A stretch of DNA of 64,000 nucleotides from an uncultured Carboxylicivirga sp. (lineage in GTDB: Bacteria; Bacteroidota; Bacteroidia; Bacteroidales; Marinilabiliaceae): assembly GCF_963668385.1 (NCBI RefSeq), contig NZ_OY764327.1:1922001-1986000 (forward strand), written 5' to 3'. The translations under genes and the position numbers were made by a program. Below, piece by piece: positions 1 through 8,588 of the stretch; within the stretch, counting starts at the first letter, position 1; the number at the start of each line of letters is the position of its first letter. The notes under the pieces are model-generated. The model made no database searches, was not told the origin of the DNA, and was given only the letters and a program-made list of their open reading frames with translations.

Positions 1-6
1 ACTATT

Positions 7-414
7 TTAATCATTGATACTTCTAAAAGAATGGATATCTCTAATGTAGTCAGATTCATCATAGGGTTTTGATGCAAAGACCAAAACTACACTTCCACTA
101 CTGAAATTATTTATTTCTCGCCAGATGCCGGGAGTAATTAGTAATCCTTTGTTTGGATTATTTAAAAAAACACTTTTTTGATTTTTTCCATCATTGATAA
201 TAACATTAAAACTACCGCCTGCTGCAATAATTACCTGGTATAGATTTTTATGTGCATGTCCACCTCTCTCAGCCTCAGATGGAATATCGTAGGTGTAATA
301 TACCCTTTGAATATCAAACGGAACATTAATATTTGCTTCCACAACAGATATACTTCCTTTATCTGATGGAATTTTATTAAGCTCAATAATCTTACAATCA
401 TCAATTGATGCCAT
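7..414 (-). CDS. fdtA: FdtA/QdtA-type sugar 3,4-ketoisomerase (WxcM-like cupin), HAH form
   Basis: The 135-residue cupin resembles dTDP-4-oxo-6-deoxyglucose 3,4-oxoisomerases, which move the keto group from C4 to C3 before transamination. The family motif RGGHAHK is present, and its two histidines form the active site in FdtA. An ATG further upstream (477) would overlap the preceding gene by 77 nt. The ATG at 414 gives MASIDDCKIIELNKI, which matches the usual N-terminus, and overlaps the upstream cupin gene by only 14 nt, so I chose it. It is co-directional with a second cupin (401-826) and divergent from an FdtB-like aminotransferase. This fits synthesis of a 3-amino-3,6-dideoxyhexose for a surface glycan. 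The exact sugar is inferred. Confidence 0.85.
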   Translation of the reverse strand: MASIDDCKIIELNKIPSDKGSISVVEANINVPFDIQRVYYTYDIPSEAERGGHAHKNLYQVIIAAGGSFNVIINDGKNQKSVFLNNPNKGLLITPGIWREINNFSSGSVVLVFASKPYDESDYIRDIHSFRSIND

Positions 415-826
415 TCGATGTGTTTTTCCAGATGTTAAAATAGGTATTAAAATCTCTGATGTATTTACACTGGTCATAAGTAGTGTCTGAAATTACCAGA
501 CATATGCTGCCCGAAATAAAATTACATACTTTTCGCCAGGTCAACTTAGGAATGAATAATCCTTGATTTGCCAAACTGAGCGTAAAAGTTTGTTTTTCGT
601 CACCTGTATATAATTCAATATCAAACGAACCTTTTAATGCTATAATAAATTCACATGAATTAAAGTAAGCGTGTCCACCTCGCTGTTCGCCTCCAGGTAC
701 ATCGTATATCCAATACGAACGAGCTATTTTGAAAGGAATGTGATTATTCTCTTCAATAAAACTAAGATTACCTCTAAGGTCTACAATCTTAGGTAGTGTT
801 ATTAACTTAATTTCATCGTTGTGCAT
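401..826 (-). CDS. FdtA-like WxcM cupin, HAY variant
   Basis: The 141-residue protein is a paralogue of the next gene, with the same start (ITLPKIVDLRGNLSFIEE) and the family motif as RGGHAYFN. The second active-site histidine of FdtA (HAH) is therefore tyrosine. It may be an isomerase of altered specificity, a partner subunit in a mixed dimer, or a non-catalytic cupin. Its stop lies inside the start region of the HAH paralogue (14 nt overlap), so translation is probably coupled. It starts 57 nt from the divergent aminotransferase gene. The family assignment is firm, but the activity is not. Confidence 0.8.
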   Translation of the reverse strand: MHNDEIKLITLPKIVDLRGNLSFIEENNHIPFKIARSYWIYDVPGGEQRGGHAYFNSCEFIIALKGSFDIELYTGDEKQTFTLSLANQGLFIPKLTWRKVCNFISGSICLVISDTTYDQCKYIRDFNTYFNIWKNTSNGIN

Positions 827-882
827 GATGTAAAATTACAGGTTGTGCAATATAATCAACAAGAATTGAATATTTTTATTGC

Positions 883-1995
883 ATGAAACAAATTCCTTTT
901 TTAGACTTAAAGCTAATTAATCAAAAATACGAGACTGATATTAAAAATGCGTTTGATCGTTTATTAACATCGGGTTGGTATCTGTTTGGTGAAGAAAAAA
1001 AGCTTTTTGAAAAAGAATTAGCTCAATACAATGGAAGTAAATATGTGGTTGGTACTGCCAATGGTTTAGATGCATTAACATTGATTTTAAAAGGGTATAA
1101 AGAAGTGGGGCAACTTAAAGATGGAGATGAAATCATTGTTCCGGCTAATACCTATATTGCTTCCATCATATCAATTATTAATAGTGGATTGGTTCCTGTA
1201 CTTGTTGAACCCAAGGAGCAAACTTTTAATATTGATTACAGTTGCATTGAGCAAGCCATTACCTCTAAAACAAAAGCTATAATGGTGGTGCATTTGTACG
1301 GATTGGTTTCAGATATTTCTCATGTAAAAACTATTGCTCAAACCAATAATTTACTGCTGATCGAAGATAATGCTCAGGCGATTGGGGCATCATATCAAGG
1401 TGTAAAAAGTGGATGTTTGGGCGATGCTGCGGCATTTAGCTTTTACCCTGGTAAAAACCTGGGAGCTCTGAGCGATGCTGGAGCTGTTGCAACCAATAAT
1501 AAAGGATTGGCTGAAGTTGTTTTAGCGTTATCCAATTATGGATCAACCCAAAAGTATGTCAATAAATATGTGGGTTTAAATTCTCGTTTGGATGAACTTC
1601 AGGCAGCTATACTTAGAATTAAATTAAAAGATATTGATTGGGTTAATGCAGAAAGGCAACGAAACGCTCTGAAATATCAATCAGAAATAAATAATCCGTT
1701 GATTCAATTGCCATTATTGCCCGATTGTCAGGAAGAGCATGTGTGGCATTTGTTTGTTGTGAGGACCCAAAATAGAGATAATCTTGCTGCTTATCTTAAA
1801 GAAAAAGGAATTAGTACGATGATACACTACCCAATTCCACCTCATAAACAAGAGGCCTTGAAAAATTTTTCGCATTTAGAGTTGGCTGTTTCAGAAAGGC
1901 TCCATGCTGAAGTGTTAAGTATACCTCTGCATCAATGTCTTACTGTTGAAGAACAGAATTATATTATAAATCAGCTCAATGAATACAAGGGCTAA
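883..1995 (+). CDS. fdtB: DegT/DnrJ/EryC1/StrS sugar aminotransferase, FdtB-like
   Basis: The 370-residue PLP-dependent aminotransferase of fold type I acts on nucleotide-linked keto sugars. The Schiff-base lysine is K191 in the family signature [14 protein letters not shown]. The conserved acidic PLP contact is D162 in [10 protein letters not shown], and the N-terminal PFLDLK opening is typical. Next to two FdtA-like isomerases, the likely reaction is transamination of dTDP-3-oxo-6-deoxyhexose from glutamate. No acetyltransferase (FdtC) or glycosyltransferase is visible here, so the pathway probably continues left of the window. Length matches the family. The specific substrate is inferred from context. 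Confidence 0.9.
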   Translation: MKQIPFLDLKLINQKYETDIKNAFDRLLTSGWYLFGEEKKLFEKELAQYNGSKYVVGTANGLDALTLILKGYKEVGQLKDGDEIIVPANTYIASIISIINSGLVPVLVEPKEQTFNIDYSCIEQAITSKTKAIMVVHLYGLVSDISHVKTIAQTNNLLLIEDNAQAIGASYQGVKSGCLGDAAAFSFYPGKNLGALSDAGAVATNNKGLAEVVLALSNYGSTQKYVNKYVGLNSRLDELQAAILRIKLKDIDWVNAERQRNALKYQSEINNPLIQLPLLPDCQEEHVWHLFVVRTQNRDNLAAYLKEKGISTMIHYPIPPHKQEALKNFSHLELAVSERLHAEVLSIPLHQCLTVEEQNYIINQLNEYKG

Positions 1996-2050
1996 CGAAA
2001 CTCATTTTTTAGGATAGGTATTTTTTCTTACTTTGTAAATAAATTCCTAA

Positions 2051-2704
2051 ATGCAAACAATAGTATTTAATCAGAAGCAAAGTATTTTCAACAGGTATAT
2101 TGCTGAAATTCGCGACACCTCTATTCAAACTGATCCCATGCGTTTTCGTCGAAACATTGAGCGAATGGGTGAGATAATGGCTTATGAAGTAAGTAAAGAA
2201 TTGCCTTATTGCGAAAAAGAAGTAACTACTCCATTGGGTGTTGCAAAGGAACAAGTTCCGGCCGAGGAAGTTGTTATTGCCTCTATTCTGCGTGCTGGTT
2301 TACCTTTACATCAAGGTGTTCTAAATTATTTCGATCGTGCTGAAAATGCATTCGTATCGGCTTATCGCAAATACAATGAAAAAGGTGATTTTGATATTCA
2401 TATCGAATATATTTCTTCTCCATCATTAGATAATAAAACGGTTTTGTTGGTTGATCCAATGTTGGCAACAGGAACTTCTATTGAATTAGCATATAAAGCT
2501 TTACTTCACAGAGGAAAGCCAAAGCATGTTCATATCTTATCATTGATTGCTAGCCAAGCCGGCGTGCAGTATGTCGAGAATATTTTTAAAGACGAATCAG
2601 TAAGTTTATGGTTGGGAGCTATTGATGATGAATTAAATGCTAAATCATATATTGTACCTGGGCTAGGTGATGCTGGTGATTTAGCTTACGGTAGCAAAAT
2701 TTAA
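2051..2704 (+). CDS. upp: Uracil phosphoribosyltransferase
   Basis: The 217-residue protein converts uracil and PRPP to UMP in pyrimidine salvage in the cytoplasm. The PRPP-binding loop is VLLVDPMLATGTS (residues 131-143). The uracil-binding C-terminal signature YIVPGLGDAGDLAYG is near the end, with leucine where many homologues have arginine (GDR). Length is normal for UPRT. The gene stands alone, and its stop overlaps the convergent folK stop by 4 nt. The start is the only ATG near the expected N-terminus. Confidence 0.95.
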   Translation: MQTIVFNQKQSIFNRYIAEIRDTSIQTDPMRFRRNIERMGEIMAYEVSKELPYCEKEVTTPLGVAKEQVPAEEVVIASILRAGLPLHQGVLNYFDRAENAFVSAYRKYNEKGDFDIHIEYISSPSLDNKTVLLVDPMLATGTSIELAYKALLHRGKPKHVHILSLIASQAGVQYVENIFKDESVSLWLGAIDDELNAKSYIVPGLGDAGDLAYGSKI

Positions 2705-3198
2705 TCAATACGTTTAACATTACTTTCGTCTTTACAATCTGATAGTAGCTTATCAATTGTTTGTTGTAATTTAGGATGAACAAGATCATGCCAATAATCA
2801 GATAGAGGAAGTAATGTAAATCTTCTTTCGTGAAGTAAGGAGTGCGGTATAGTTAATCGCTCTGATTCTAGACATAAATTGTCGATAAATAAAATATCTA
2901 TATCAATGGGCCGGGATTCGTAATGATTTCCGGCTTTTTCTTTTCGCCCCAGTTTTTTCTCTGTTTGCTGGGTAAAATCCAATAATTCAAATGGCTCAAT
3001 GAAGGAAGAGAATTCCACAACTTGGTTAATGAAATTCTGAGAAGCTTCAAATCCCCAGGGTTCGCTTTCGTAGCAATACGAAATCTTTATTGGCGAACCT
3101 AATCGGGTAGATAATAGTGAAATAGCTTCTTTAAAAAAGTTTTGTGTATCACCTATATTTCCACCTAACAGTAATATAATGCTGTTTTCTTTTTTCAT
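2701..3198 (-). CDS. folK: 2-amino-4-hydroxy-6-hydroxymethyldihydropteridine diphosphokinase
   Basis: HPPK transfers pyrophosphate from ATP to hydroxymethyl-dihydropterin in folate synthesis. The hallmark RPIDIDILF lies near residues 96-104 and contains the two magnesium-binding aspartates. The N-terminal strand IILLLGGNIGDT and the YESEPWGF segment also fit the family. I chose the ATG at 3198 (165 residues) because the longer alternative would start at a TTG five codons upstream. It is convergent with upp with a 4 nt overlap and divergent from sppA. No other folate gene is close. Confidence 0.93.
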   Translation of the reverse strand: MKKENSIILLLGGNIGDTQNFFKEAISLLSTRLGSPIKISYCYESEPWGFEASQNFINQVVEFSSFIEPFELLDFTQQTEKKLGRKEKAGNHYESRPIDIDILFIDNLCLESERLTIPHSLLHERRFTLLPLSDYWHDLVHPKLQQTIDKLLSDCKDESNVKRID

Positions 3199-3279
3199 TT
3201 TATTGTTTGACAATATCTTGTAAGGATATAATAGTTGTAAAACCGACCAAATAGTTTACACAAATATCACATACTAAAA

Positions 3280-3311
3280 TTGTACATTGAAGGTTATTTT
3301 TAATATTTTTG
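3280..3311 (+). promoter_or_regulatory. Bacteroidota-type promoter for sppA
   Basis: TTG at 3280-3282, then 21 nt, then TATTTTTG at 3304-3311, matches the phylum consensus TTTG-N19-21-TAnnTTTG. Transcription would begin near 3317, which supports the ATG at 3358 rather than the TTG at 3313 as the start of sppA. Confidence 0.5.
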
Positions 3312-3357
3312 TTTGCAATCATTAATTATTAACCCCTACCAACTCAAATTTCGGTAT

Positions 3358-5121
3358 ATGGTAAAGTTTTTTAAATACTTATTAGCCACTTTTGTCGGAG
3401 GCATTGTGGCCGCAATTTTTCTTGTACTTATTTTTATAGGTATTATTTCATCTATTGCAGCGTCTTCCGATAACGATACAAAAATAACAGAAAATAGTAT
3501 TTTGGTTCTTAATCTTGAAGGGCCTATTTCAGATCGTATTATCGATAATCCATTCAACGATTTAATGTCTGAAATTTCAGGTTCTACCGCTCCGGAAGGT
3601 TTAAATCGAATTTTAGCTAATATCGATAAAGCCAAAAGAGATGAGAATATTTCTGGTATTGTATTAGAAACCGGCCTAATGTCAGCGGGTTTTGCAACTA
3701 TTGAAGAAATAAGAAATGCTTTAATCGATTTTAAAACCACCGGAAAATTTGTTTATAGCTTCGCACCTGTATACTCTCAAAAGGGGTATTATCTGGCATC
3801 AGTTTGTGATAAACTTTATCTGAATCCCGGAGGTATGGTTGAATTGAATGGTTTATATTCAGAACGAACTTTTTATAAAGGAACATTAGATAAGCTGGGG
3901 GTTGAAATGCAGATTGTAAAACATGGAAAGTTTAAATCAGCTGTTGAACCATACATGTTGAAAGGAATGAGTGAGCCAGCTCGTTTGCAAACCGAAGTTT
4001 ATCTAAACTCAATTTGGGATCATGTAAAAGGGAAAATTGCCGAAAGTCGGGGCGTCGATGCTTCATCAATTGATGCTTTAGCTGATCAAATGCCTATGAT
4101 GAGAGATCCTCAGTTATTGGTTGATAACAAGCTTATTGATGGATTAAAATATAAAGATGAATTTATTGATGAGTTGAAAACTCTTACTGATACCGATGCT
4201 AAAGATGATTTAAACACAGTTACAAGTAGCAAGTATGCTAAAGCAATTGTACCTAATGAATCAAAAGGTTTTGCTCGCGATAAAATCGCTGTTATCTATG
4301 CACAGGGAGGTATTGATGATGGCAGTAGTAATGGTATTGTGTCCGAAGATTTATCCAAAACTATTCGTAAAGCTCGTCGCGATAGTTCGATAAAAGCAAT
4401 TGTACTTCGTGTTAATTCGCCAGGTGGATCTGCACTAGGTTCCGAAATTATATGGAGAGAAGTGGAGTTGACAAGTAAAGTTAAACCATTAATTGTTTCA
4501 ATGGGTGATGTAGCTGCTTCAGGAGGATATTATATTTCATGTGCTGCAGATAAAATTGTTGCGGGGCCAACTACTATAACTGGTTCGATTGGTATTTTTG
4601 GTATGATACCTAATGCAGAAGGATTAACTGATAAGATTGGATTAACTTTTGACGGTGTTAAAACCAATAAGTTCTCAGATATGCCAAGTGTTACTCGACC
4701 ATTTCGTAAAGAAGAAAAAGATATAATGCAGGCATATATCGAGCGCGGCTATGACATTTTTATTGGAAGATGTGCTGATGGAAGAGGAACTTCAAAAGAA
4801 GCTATTGACGAAATTGGTCAAGGCCGAGTTTGGAGTGGTGATAATGCCAAGGGAATTAATTTGGTTGATGAGTTCGGAGGTTTAAATAAAGCTATTGAGG
4901 TCGCTAAAGAGGCTGCCGGATTAGAAAAGTATCGATTACAAGAGCTGCCAGAAATAGAGGATCCATTTACAACATTTATGAAAGGATTAAGTGGCGAGGC
5001 CAAAATGTTTATTGGTAAATCAATAATGGGTGATGACTTTAAATATCTCGAAACCATTGAAGCCCTTAAAAACGGTGCTCAGATTCAAGCTCGTTTACCA
5101 TACGATATTACAATTCGATAA
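3358..5121 (+). CDS. sppA: Signal peptide peptidase SppA, 67 kDa type
   Basis: The 587-residue inner-membrane serine protease digests cleaved signal peptides. An N-terminal membrane segment (about residues 5-35) is followed by two ClpP/crotonase-like S49 domains. The catalytic lysine is K193 in HGKFKSAVEPY of the first domain and the nucleophile is S388 in AASGGYYIS of the second. This Lys/Ser dyad is split across domains as in E. coli SppA. The NSPGGSALGSE motif lies just before the serine. The ATG at 3358 was chosen over an upstream TTG because of the promoter position and the hydrophobic N-terminus. A short gap with a hairpin separates it from lpxK. Confidence 0.93.
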   Translation: MVKFFKYLLATFVGGIVAAIFLVLIFIGIISSIAASSDNDTKITENSILVLNLEGPISDRIIDNPFNDLMSEISGSTAPEGLNRILANIDKAKRDENISGIVLETGLMSAGFATIEEIRNALIDFKTTGKFVYSFAPVYSQKGYYLASVCDKLYLNPGGMVELNGLYSERTFYKGTLDKLGVEMQIVKHGKFKSAVEPYMLKGMSEPARLQTEVYLNSIWDHVKGKIAESRGVDASSIDALADQMPMMRDPQLLVDNKLIDGLKYKDEFIDELKTLTDTDAKDDLNTVTSSKYAKAIVPNESKGFARDKIAVIYAQGGIDDGSSNGIVSEDLSKTIRKARRDSSIKAIVLRVNSPGGSALGSEIIWREVELTSKVKPLIVSMGDVAASGGYYISCAADKIVAGPTTITGSIGIFGMIPNAEGLTDKIGLTFDGVKTNKFSDMPSVTRPFRKEEKDIMQAYIERGYDIFIGRCADGRGTSKEAIDEIGQGRVWSGDNAKGINLVDEFGGLNKAIEVAKEAAGLEKYRLQELPEIEDPFTTFMKGLSGEAKMFIGKSIMGDDFKYLETIEALKNGAQIQARLPYDITIR

Positions 5122-5128
5122 TTAGTAG

Positions 5129-5163
5129 AGGAAGAAATTGCCTTATTTATTCGATCTCTTCCT
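5129..5163 (+). other. Hairpin in the sppA-lpxK gap
   Basis: AGGAAGA at 5129-5135 pairs with TCTTCCT at 5157-5163. No T-run follows, so this is at best a weak processing or attenuation element before lpxK. Confidence 0.3.
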
Positions 5164-5178
5164 AATAAAATACCATTA

Positions 5179-6216
5179 ATGCAGATTAGAAAGGTTCTTT
5201 ACCCATTTAGCTTACTATATGGGGCCGTAACTACTGTACGCAATAAGCTTTTCGACTGGAATATTTTACCATCGGAGAAGTACGATATTCCAATAATATC
5301 TGTTGGTAATATAACTGTAGGAGGAACCGGTAAAACACCTTTTACTGAGTATTTGATTCGTTTGCTTAATAATGAATACCAATTATCGCTTTTAAGTAGA
5401 GGTTACAAACGTAAAACAAAAGGGGCCTTATTGGCAACGGATAAAAGTGAGGCTACTGATATTGGCGATGAGCCTTATCAGATTAAAAGGAAGTTCTCCT
5501 TTGTCGATGTTGTTGTTGCCGAAAAGAGGATAGAAGGAATGGAATTAATCAAGACTGCTACTAAAGCAGATGTAGTTTTGATGGATGATGCATATCAACA
5601 TCGTTATGTTACGCCCGGATTATCTGTTTTGGTAATTGACTATAATCGCCCTCTTTGGAGGGATATGCCTTTTCCGGCAGGTAATTTAAGAGAGACAAAA
5701 GGAGGTCAAAAACGAGCGGATGTAATTTTGGTGAATAAATGTCCGCTTACTATGAGTAATGAAGAAAGAAAAAAGTGGATAAAAAAGTTAAAGCTTGTTT
5801 CTGGACAACAGGTTTTCTTTTCGGCTATTACCTATGGCGCAATTGTTGATAATAAGGGGAAAGACGTTGAGTTAATGAATCAAAAAGTTTTAGCATTAGC
5901 AGGAATTGCAAGGCCCGAACCTTTTTTTAGTTATCTCAAATCAAAATTTAGAGTAACGAAAGAATTAATTTATCCCGATCATCATGCATTCGACGAGAAC
6001 GATATTGAAAATATAAAGAAAGAGCTTCAAAGTCTGGGAAAAGATGGGATCATTATCTCGACTGAAAAGGATTGTACAAGGCTATACGGAATAGATGAAG
6101 AAATTGATCAACATTTGGTTTATGTTCCCATTCAATTGAAAATACTATTTGAAGAAGAGAAATTATTAGAATTAATTATACGCAACTATGTTAGAGACTA
6201 TCAGAAAAACAGCTGA
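5179..6216 (+). CDS. lpxK: Tetraacyldisaccharide 4'-kinase
   Basis: LpxK phosphorylates the 4' position of the lipid A disaccharide at the inner membrane. The P-loop is GNITVGGTGKT (residues 43-53) and the LpxK signature DDAYQHR follows, with the later motif PFPAGNLRE. An N-terminal hydrophobic/amphipathic stretch precedes the P-loop as expected. At 345 residues the length is normal. The 3' end overlaps the start of the purine nucleoside phosphorylase gene by 29 nt, so the two are probably co-transcribed although their pathways are unrelated. Confidence 0.93.
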   Translation: MQIRKVLYPFSLLYGAVTTVRNKLFDWNILPSEKYDIPIISVGNITVGGTGKTPFTEYLIRLLNNEYQLSLLSRGYKRKTKGALLATDKSEATDIGDEPYQIKRKFSFVDVVVAEKRIEGMELIKTATKADVVLMDDAYQHRYVTPGLSVLVIDYNRPLWRDMPFPAGNLRETKGGQKRADVILVNKCPLTMSNEERKKWIKKLKLVSGQQVFFSAITYGAIVDNKGKDVELMNQKVLALAGIARPEPFFSYLKSKFRVTKELIYPDHHAFDENDIENIKKELQSLGKDGIIISTEKDCTRLYGIDEEIDQHLVYVPIQLKILFEEEKLLELIIRNYVRDYQKNS

Positions 6217-7000
6217 TTTTTTGTCGCAGCAGAGCGGATTGGATCCTAAAATAGGAATTATTTTAGGAACAGGTTTGGGCGGCTTGGTTGAAGAGATTGA
6301 AATAGAGAAGTCGATCCCTTATGAAGAGATACCTAATTTTCCGGTTTCAACGGTTGAAGGCCATAGCGGAAGATTGATATATGGTACTATTAATGGTATA
6401 TCAGTTTTGGCTATGCAAGGACGTTTTCACTATTACGAAGGATATACTATGCAGCAAGTTACTTTTCCGGTAAGAGTAATGAAAGCTATCGGAATCGAAA
6501 CTTTAATTGTATCAAATGCTAGTGGTGGTTTAAATCCTGATTTTAAGGTGGGTGATATTATGGTGATTACTGACCATCTTAATATGTTTGGTGATAATCC
6601 ATTGATGGGTAAAAATTTTAATGAGCTAGGACCTCGTTTCCCAGATATGAGTGAACCCTATAGCAAGAAGTTAATTGCAAAAGCTCTTGAGATTGGAAAC
6701 GCAAATAACATTGATTTAAAACAAGGGGTTTATGCCGGAACAACCGGGCCAACTTTCGAAACTCCTGCAGAGTATAAGATGTTTCGTATTTTAGGTGGTG
6801 ATGCTGTAGGAATGTCAACTGTTCCCGAAATAATTGTTGCACGCCATATGGATATGACAACTTTTGGTATTTCAATTATTACCGACTCTGGTGTTCCTGG
6901 TCAGATCGTAGAAGTATCGCACGAAGAGGTGCAGGAAGTTGCTGCAGCTGCAGAACCACATATGACAAAAGTGATCAAAGAACTGGTTTCGGAGATTTAA
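6188..7000 (+). CDS. punA: Purine nucleoside phosphorylase (trimeric, PNP/MTAP family)
   Basis: The 270-residue enzyme cleaves purine nucleosides with phosphate in purine salvage. Family features are IGIILGTGLGGL at the N-terminus, RFHYYEGY, VSNASGGLNP, and the active-site segment GPTFETPAEYKMFRILGGD followed by VGMSTVPE. This composition is that of the trimeric inosine/guanosine type rather than hexameric DeoD. The ATG sits inside lpxK (29 nt overlap), which implies co-translation. A strong terminator follows. The N-terminus LETIRKTADFLSQQSG looks natural for the family. Confidence 0.93.
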   Translation: MLETIRKTADFLSQQSGLDPKIGIILGTGLGGLVEEIEIEKSIPYEEIPNFPVSTVEGHSGRLIYGTINGISVLAMQGRFHYYEGYTMQQVTFPVRVMKAIGIETLIVSNASGGLNPDFKVGDIMVITDHLNMFGDNPLMGKNFNELGPRFPDMSEPYSKKLIAKALEIGNANNIDLKQGVYAGTTGPTFETPAEYKMFRILGGDAVGMSTVPEIIVARHMDMTTFGISIITDSGVPGQIVEVSHEEVQEVAAAAEPHMTKVIKELVSEI

Positions 7001-7008
7001 TTATACAG

Positions 7009-7035
7009 AAAAGGATCCTTTCGGATCCTTTTTTT
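7009..7035. terminator. Bidirectional terminator between punA and the SDR gene
   Basis: AAAAGGATCC (7009-7018), loop TTTC, GGATCCTTTT, then more T. The stem is perfect and has A and T tracts on both sides, so it can serve both convergent genes. Confidence 0.9.
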
Positions 7036-8035
7036 ATGTCTTTATAAAATTGGCTGCATTATTAATAGATTCCACAATGGGGATGTATTTTAGAGGATAA
7101 ACCTCTTTCAATTTGTTGTTGGAATAAACTGATTTGTTTTGCGAAGTTCTAGCTGTTTCTTTGGTGAATCTGGGCTCAATTCTCAATAAGTAATATTTTA
7201 ACCTTTCAAGACGCCAGGCTATGCCGGTTAGTATTCTGCCTGCTCTGAATTTAGGTGGTTTTGAATTAAATTCTTTGGCACCCATAGTAAAGAAATCTTT
7301 GTAAGCAATGTTTTCACCATTTACAATAAAACGTTCGTTAACAACATCACTATTACAAACATTAATCATTGCTTTAACAACATCTCTTACATCAACAAAA
7401 CCAGTAGAACCATTGGTGTAAAATGGTGTTCCTTTCTTTATGGTTTCGAATAATTGACCCGTGCTTCGGCCCATTTCAACAGGTCCAATAATCACTGATG
7501 GATTGATAATTACTGCATTTAAGCCTTCTTTAGTGCCTCTCCAAACTTCCATTTCAGACTGAAATTTACTTTGTGAGTACACGGAGTGGTTGTCATCGTT
7601 TTGCCAAAAAGTTGTTTCGTCAATGGGTGATCCATTGGGTGAATCGCCTAAGGTTGCAATAGAGCTAACAAAACAAAAGCGAGGTGTTTTTTTTTCGATA
7701 CAGGCATTAACTAAATTGGCTGTTCCTTCCACGTTATTACTAAACATCTCTTTGGCATCTTTGGGTTTGAATGATACCATAGCTGCACAGTGAAAGACTT
7801 TATCAACATCATCTAAAGCGTCTAAAAGAGAAAAATAATCATGTAAATCACCCTCGAACCATTCTATTTTTTTATAGAACGATTCTCCTTCCTCAGAATA
7901 AAATTGAAATATTTTTTTGACAGAATCCTTTGAACTGGTATCCCGACAAAGTGCCCGAACTTTATTCCCGTTTCGGGTTAATTCGAATAATAAGTGTGAT
8001 CCAACTAAACCTGTACCTCCTGTAACAAATATCAT
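7034..8035 (-). CDS. Extended SDR / NAD-dependent epimerase-dehydratase family protein
   Basis: The 333-residue Rossmann-fold oxidoreductase has the cofactor motif TGGTGLVGSHL at the N-terminus and a YSQSK catalytic Tyr/Lys motif. It resembles dihydroflavonol-4-reductase/3-beta-HSD-like extended SDRs, with FVSSIATLGD and INPSVIIGP as typical supporting segments. The substrate cannot be told from sequence. The upstream OsmC gene ends 10 nt before it on the same strand, so the two likely form an operon, perhaps linked to stress or redox metabolism (inference). Confidence 0.8.
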   Translation of the reverse strand: MIFVTGGTGLVGSHLLFELTRNGNKVRALCRDTSSKDSVKKIFQFYSEEGESFYKKIEWFEGDLHDYFSLLDALDDVDKVFHCAAMVSFKPKDAKEMFSNNVEGTANLVNACIEKKTPRFCFVSSIATLGDSPNGSPIDETTFWQNDDNHSVYSQSKFQSEMEVWRGTKEGLNAVIINPSVIIGPVEMGRSTGQLFETIKKGTPFYTNGSTGFVDVRDVVKAMINVCNSDVVNERFIVNGENIAYKDFFTMGAKEFNSKPPKFRAGRILTGIAWRLERLKYYLLRIEPRFTKETARTSQNKSVYSNNKLKEVYPLKYIPIVESINNAANFIKT

Positions 8036-8045
8036 GTAAATACTT

Positions 8046-8450
8046 CTACCAGTTAAAAATAATGGTTTGTTTTAGATCGGGATGAACGCTTAACGGAACA
8101 GGACTTATACCAGCAACACTCTCAATTAATTTTTTTTCGTCGTCGGCATATCCTTTTTTAGGGAAGTTGAATTGAATCACAACTTCGTCAACTCTTCGTG
8201 GATTATCTGTCATTATTTTTGTGATATCGAGTTCTGTTCCTACCAAATCAATATCATTATCCATTGCTTTAATACCCATAATAGTCATGATGCAATTGCC
8301 CAAAGCAGTGGCAAGCATATCGGTTGGCGAAAATGCTTCTCCCTTTCCTCTGTTGTCGGTTGGGGCATCTGTAATAATTTTCGAACCCGATTGAAGATGA
8401 ATATTCTCTGTTCGTAAATCGCCTAAATAAGTTGTTTTGATGGTTGTCAT
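8046..8450 (-). CDS. OsmC/Ohr family protein with the second cysteine replaced
   Basis: The 134-residue OsmC-like protein belongs to a family that reduces organic peroxides through two cysteines. The first is present (C53 in ALGNCIMTIMG). At the second site, where relatives have a CPV-like motif before SLHPD, this protein reads GISPVPLSVHPDLKQ, with serine 116 at the cysteine position. The fold looks intact and complete. Peroxidase activity through a disulfide is therefore doubtful. It precedes the SDR gene by 10 nt in a two-gene leftward operon. Confidence 0.85.
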   Translation of the reverse strand: MTTIKTTYLGDLRTENIHLQSGSKIITDAPTDNRGKGEAFSPTDMLATALGNCIMTIMGIKAMDNDIDLVGTELDITKIMTDNPRRVDEVVIQFNFPKKGYADDEKKLIESVAGISPVPLSVHPDLKQTIIFNW

Positions 8451-8588
8451 GACCGTCTTTTTTTATGGTTTCGAAAAATACAAAATAAAATCAAGTGCTA
8501 AAAAAGCTCATTGTCATTTATTAAATGCATTTTTTGGGCTATTTTAGCCGTTCAGGATATATGAGATACTAACATAAAGAACTTAAAT

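Noticed and set aside
415-477. Longer start for the first cupin (ATG at 477)
   Set aside because: It adds 21 residues that do not match the family N-terminus and overlaps the upstream gene by 77 nt.
2009-2254. 81-residue minus-strand frame within upp
   Set aside because: Shadow of a well-supported gene on the opposite strand.
8451-8588. FMN riboswitch before ribE
   Set aside because: The 138 nt region lacks the conserved FMN-aptamer segments and is too short for aptamer plus promoter.
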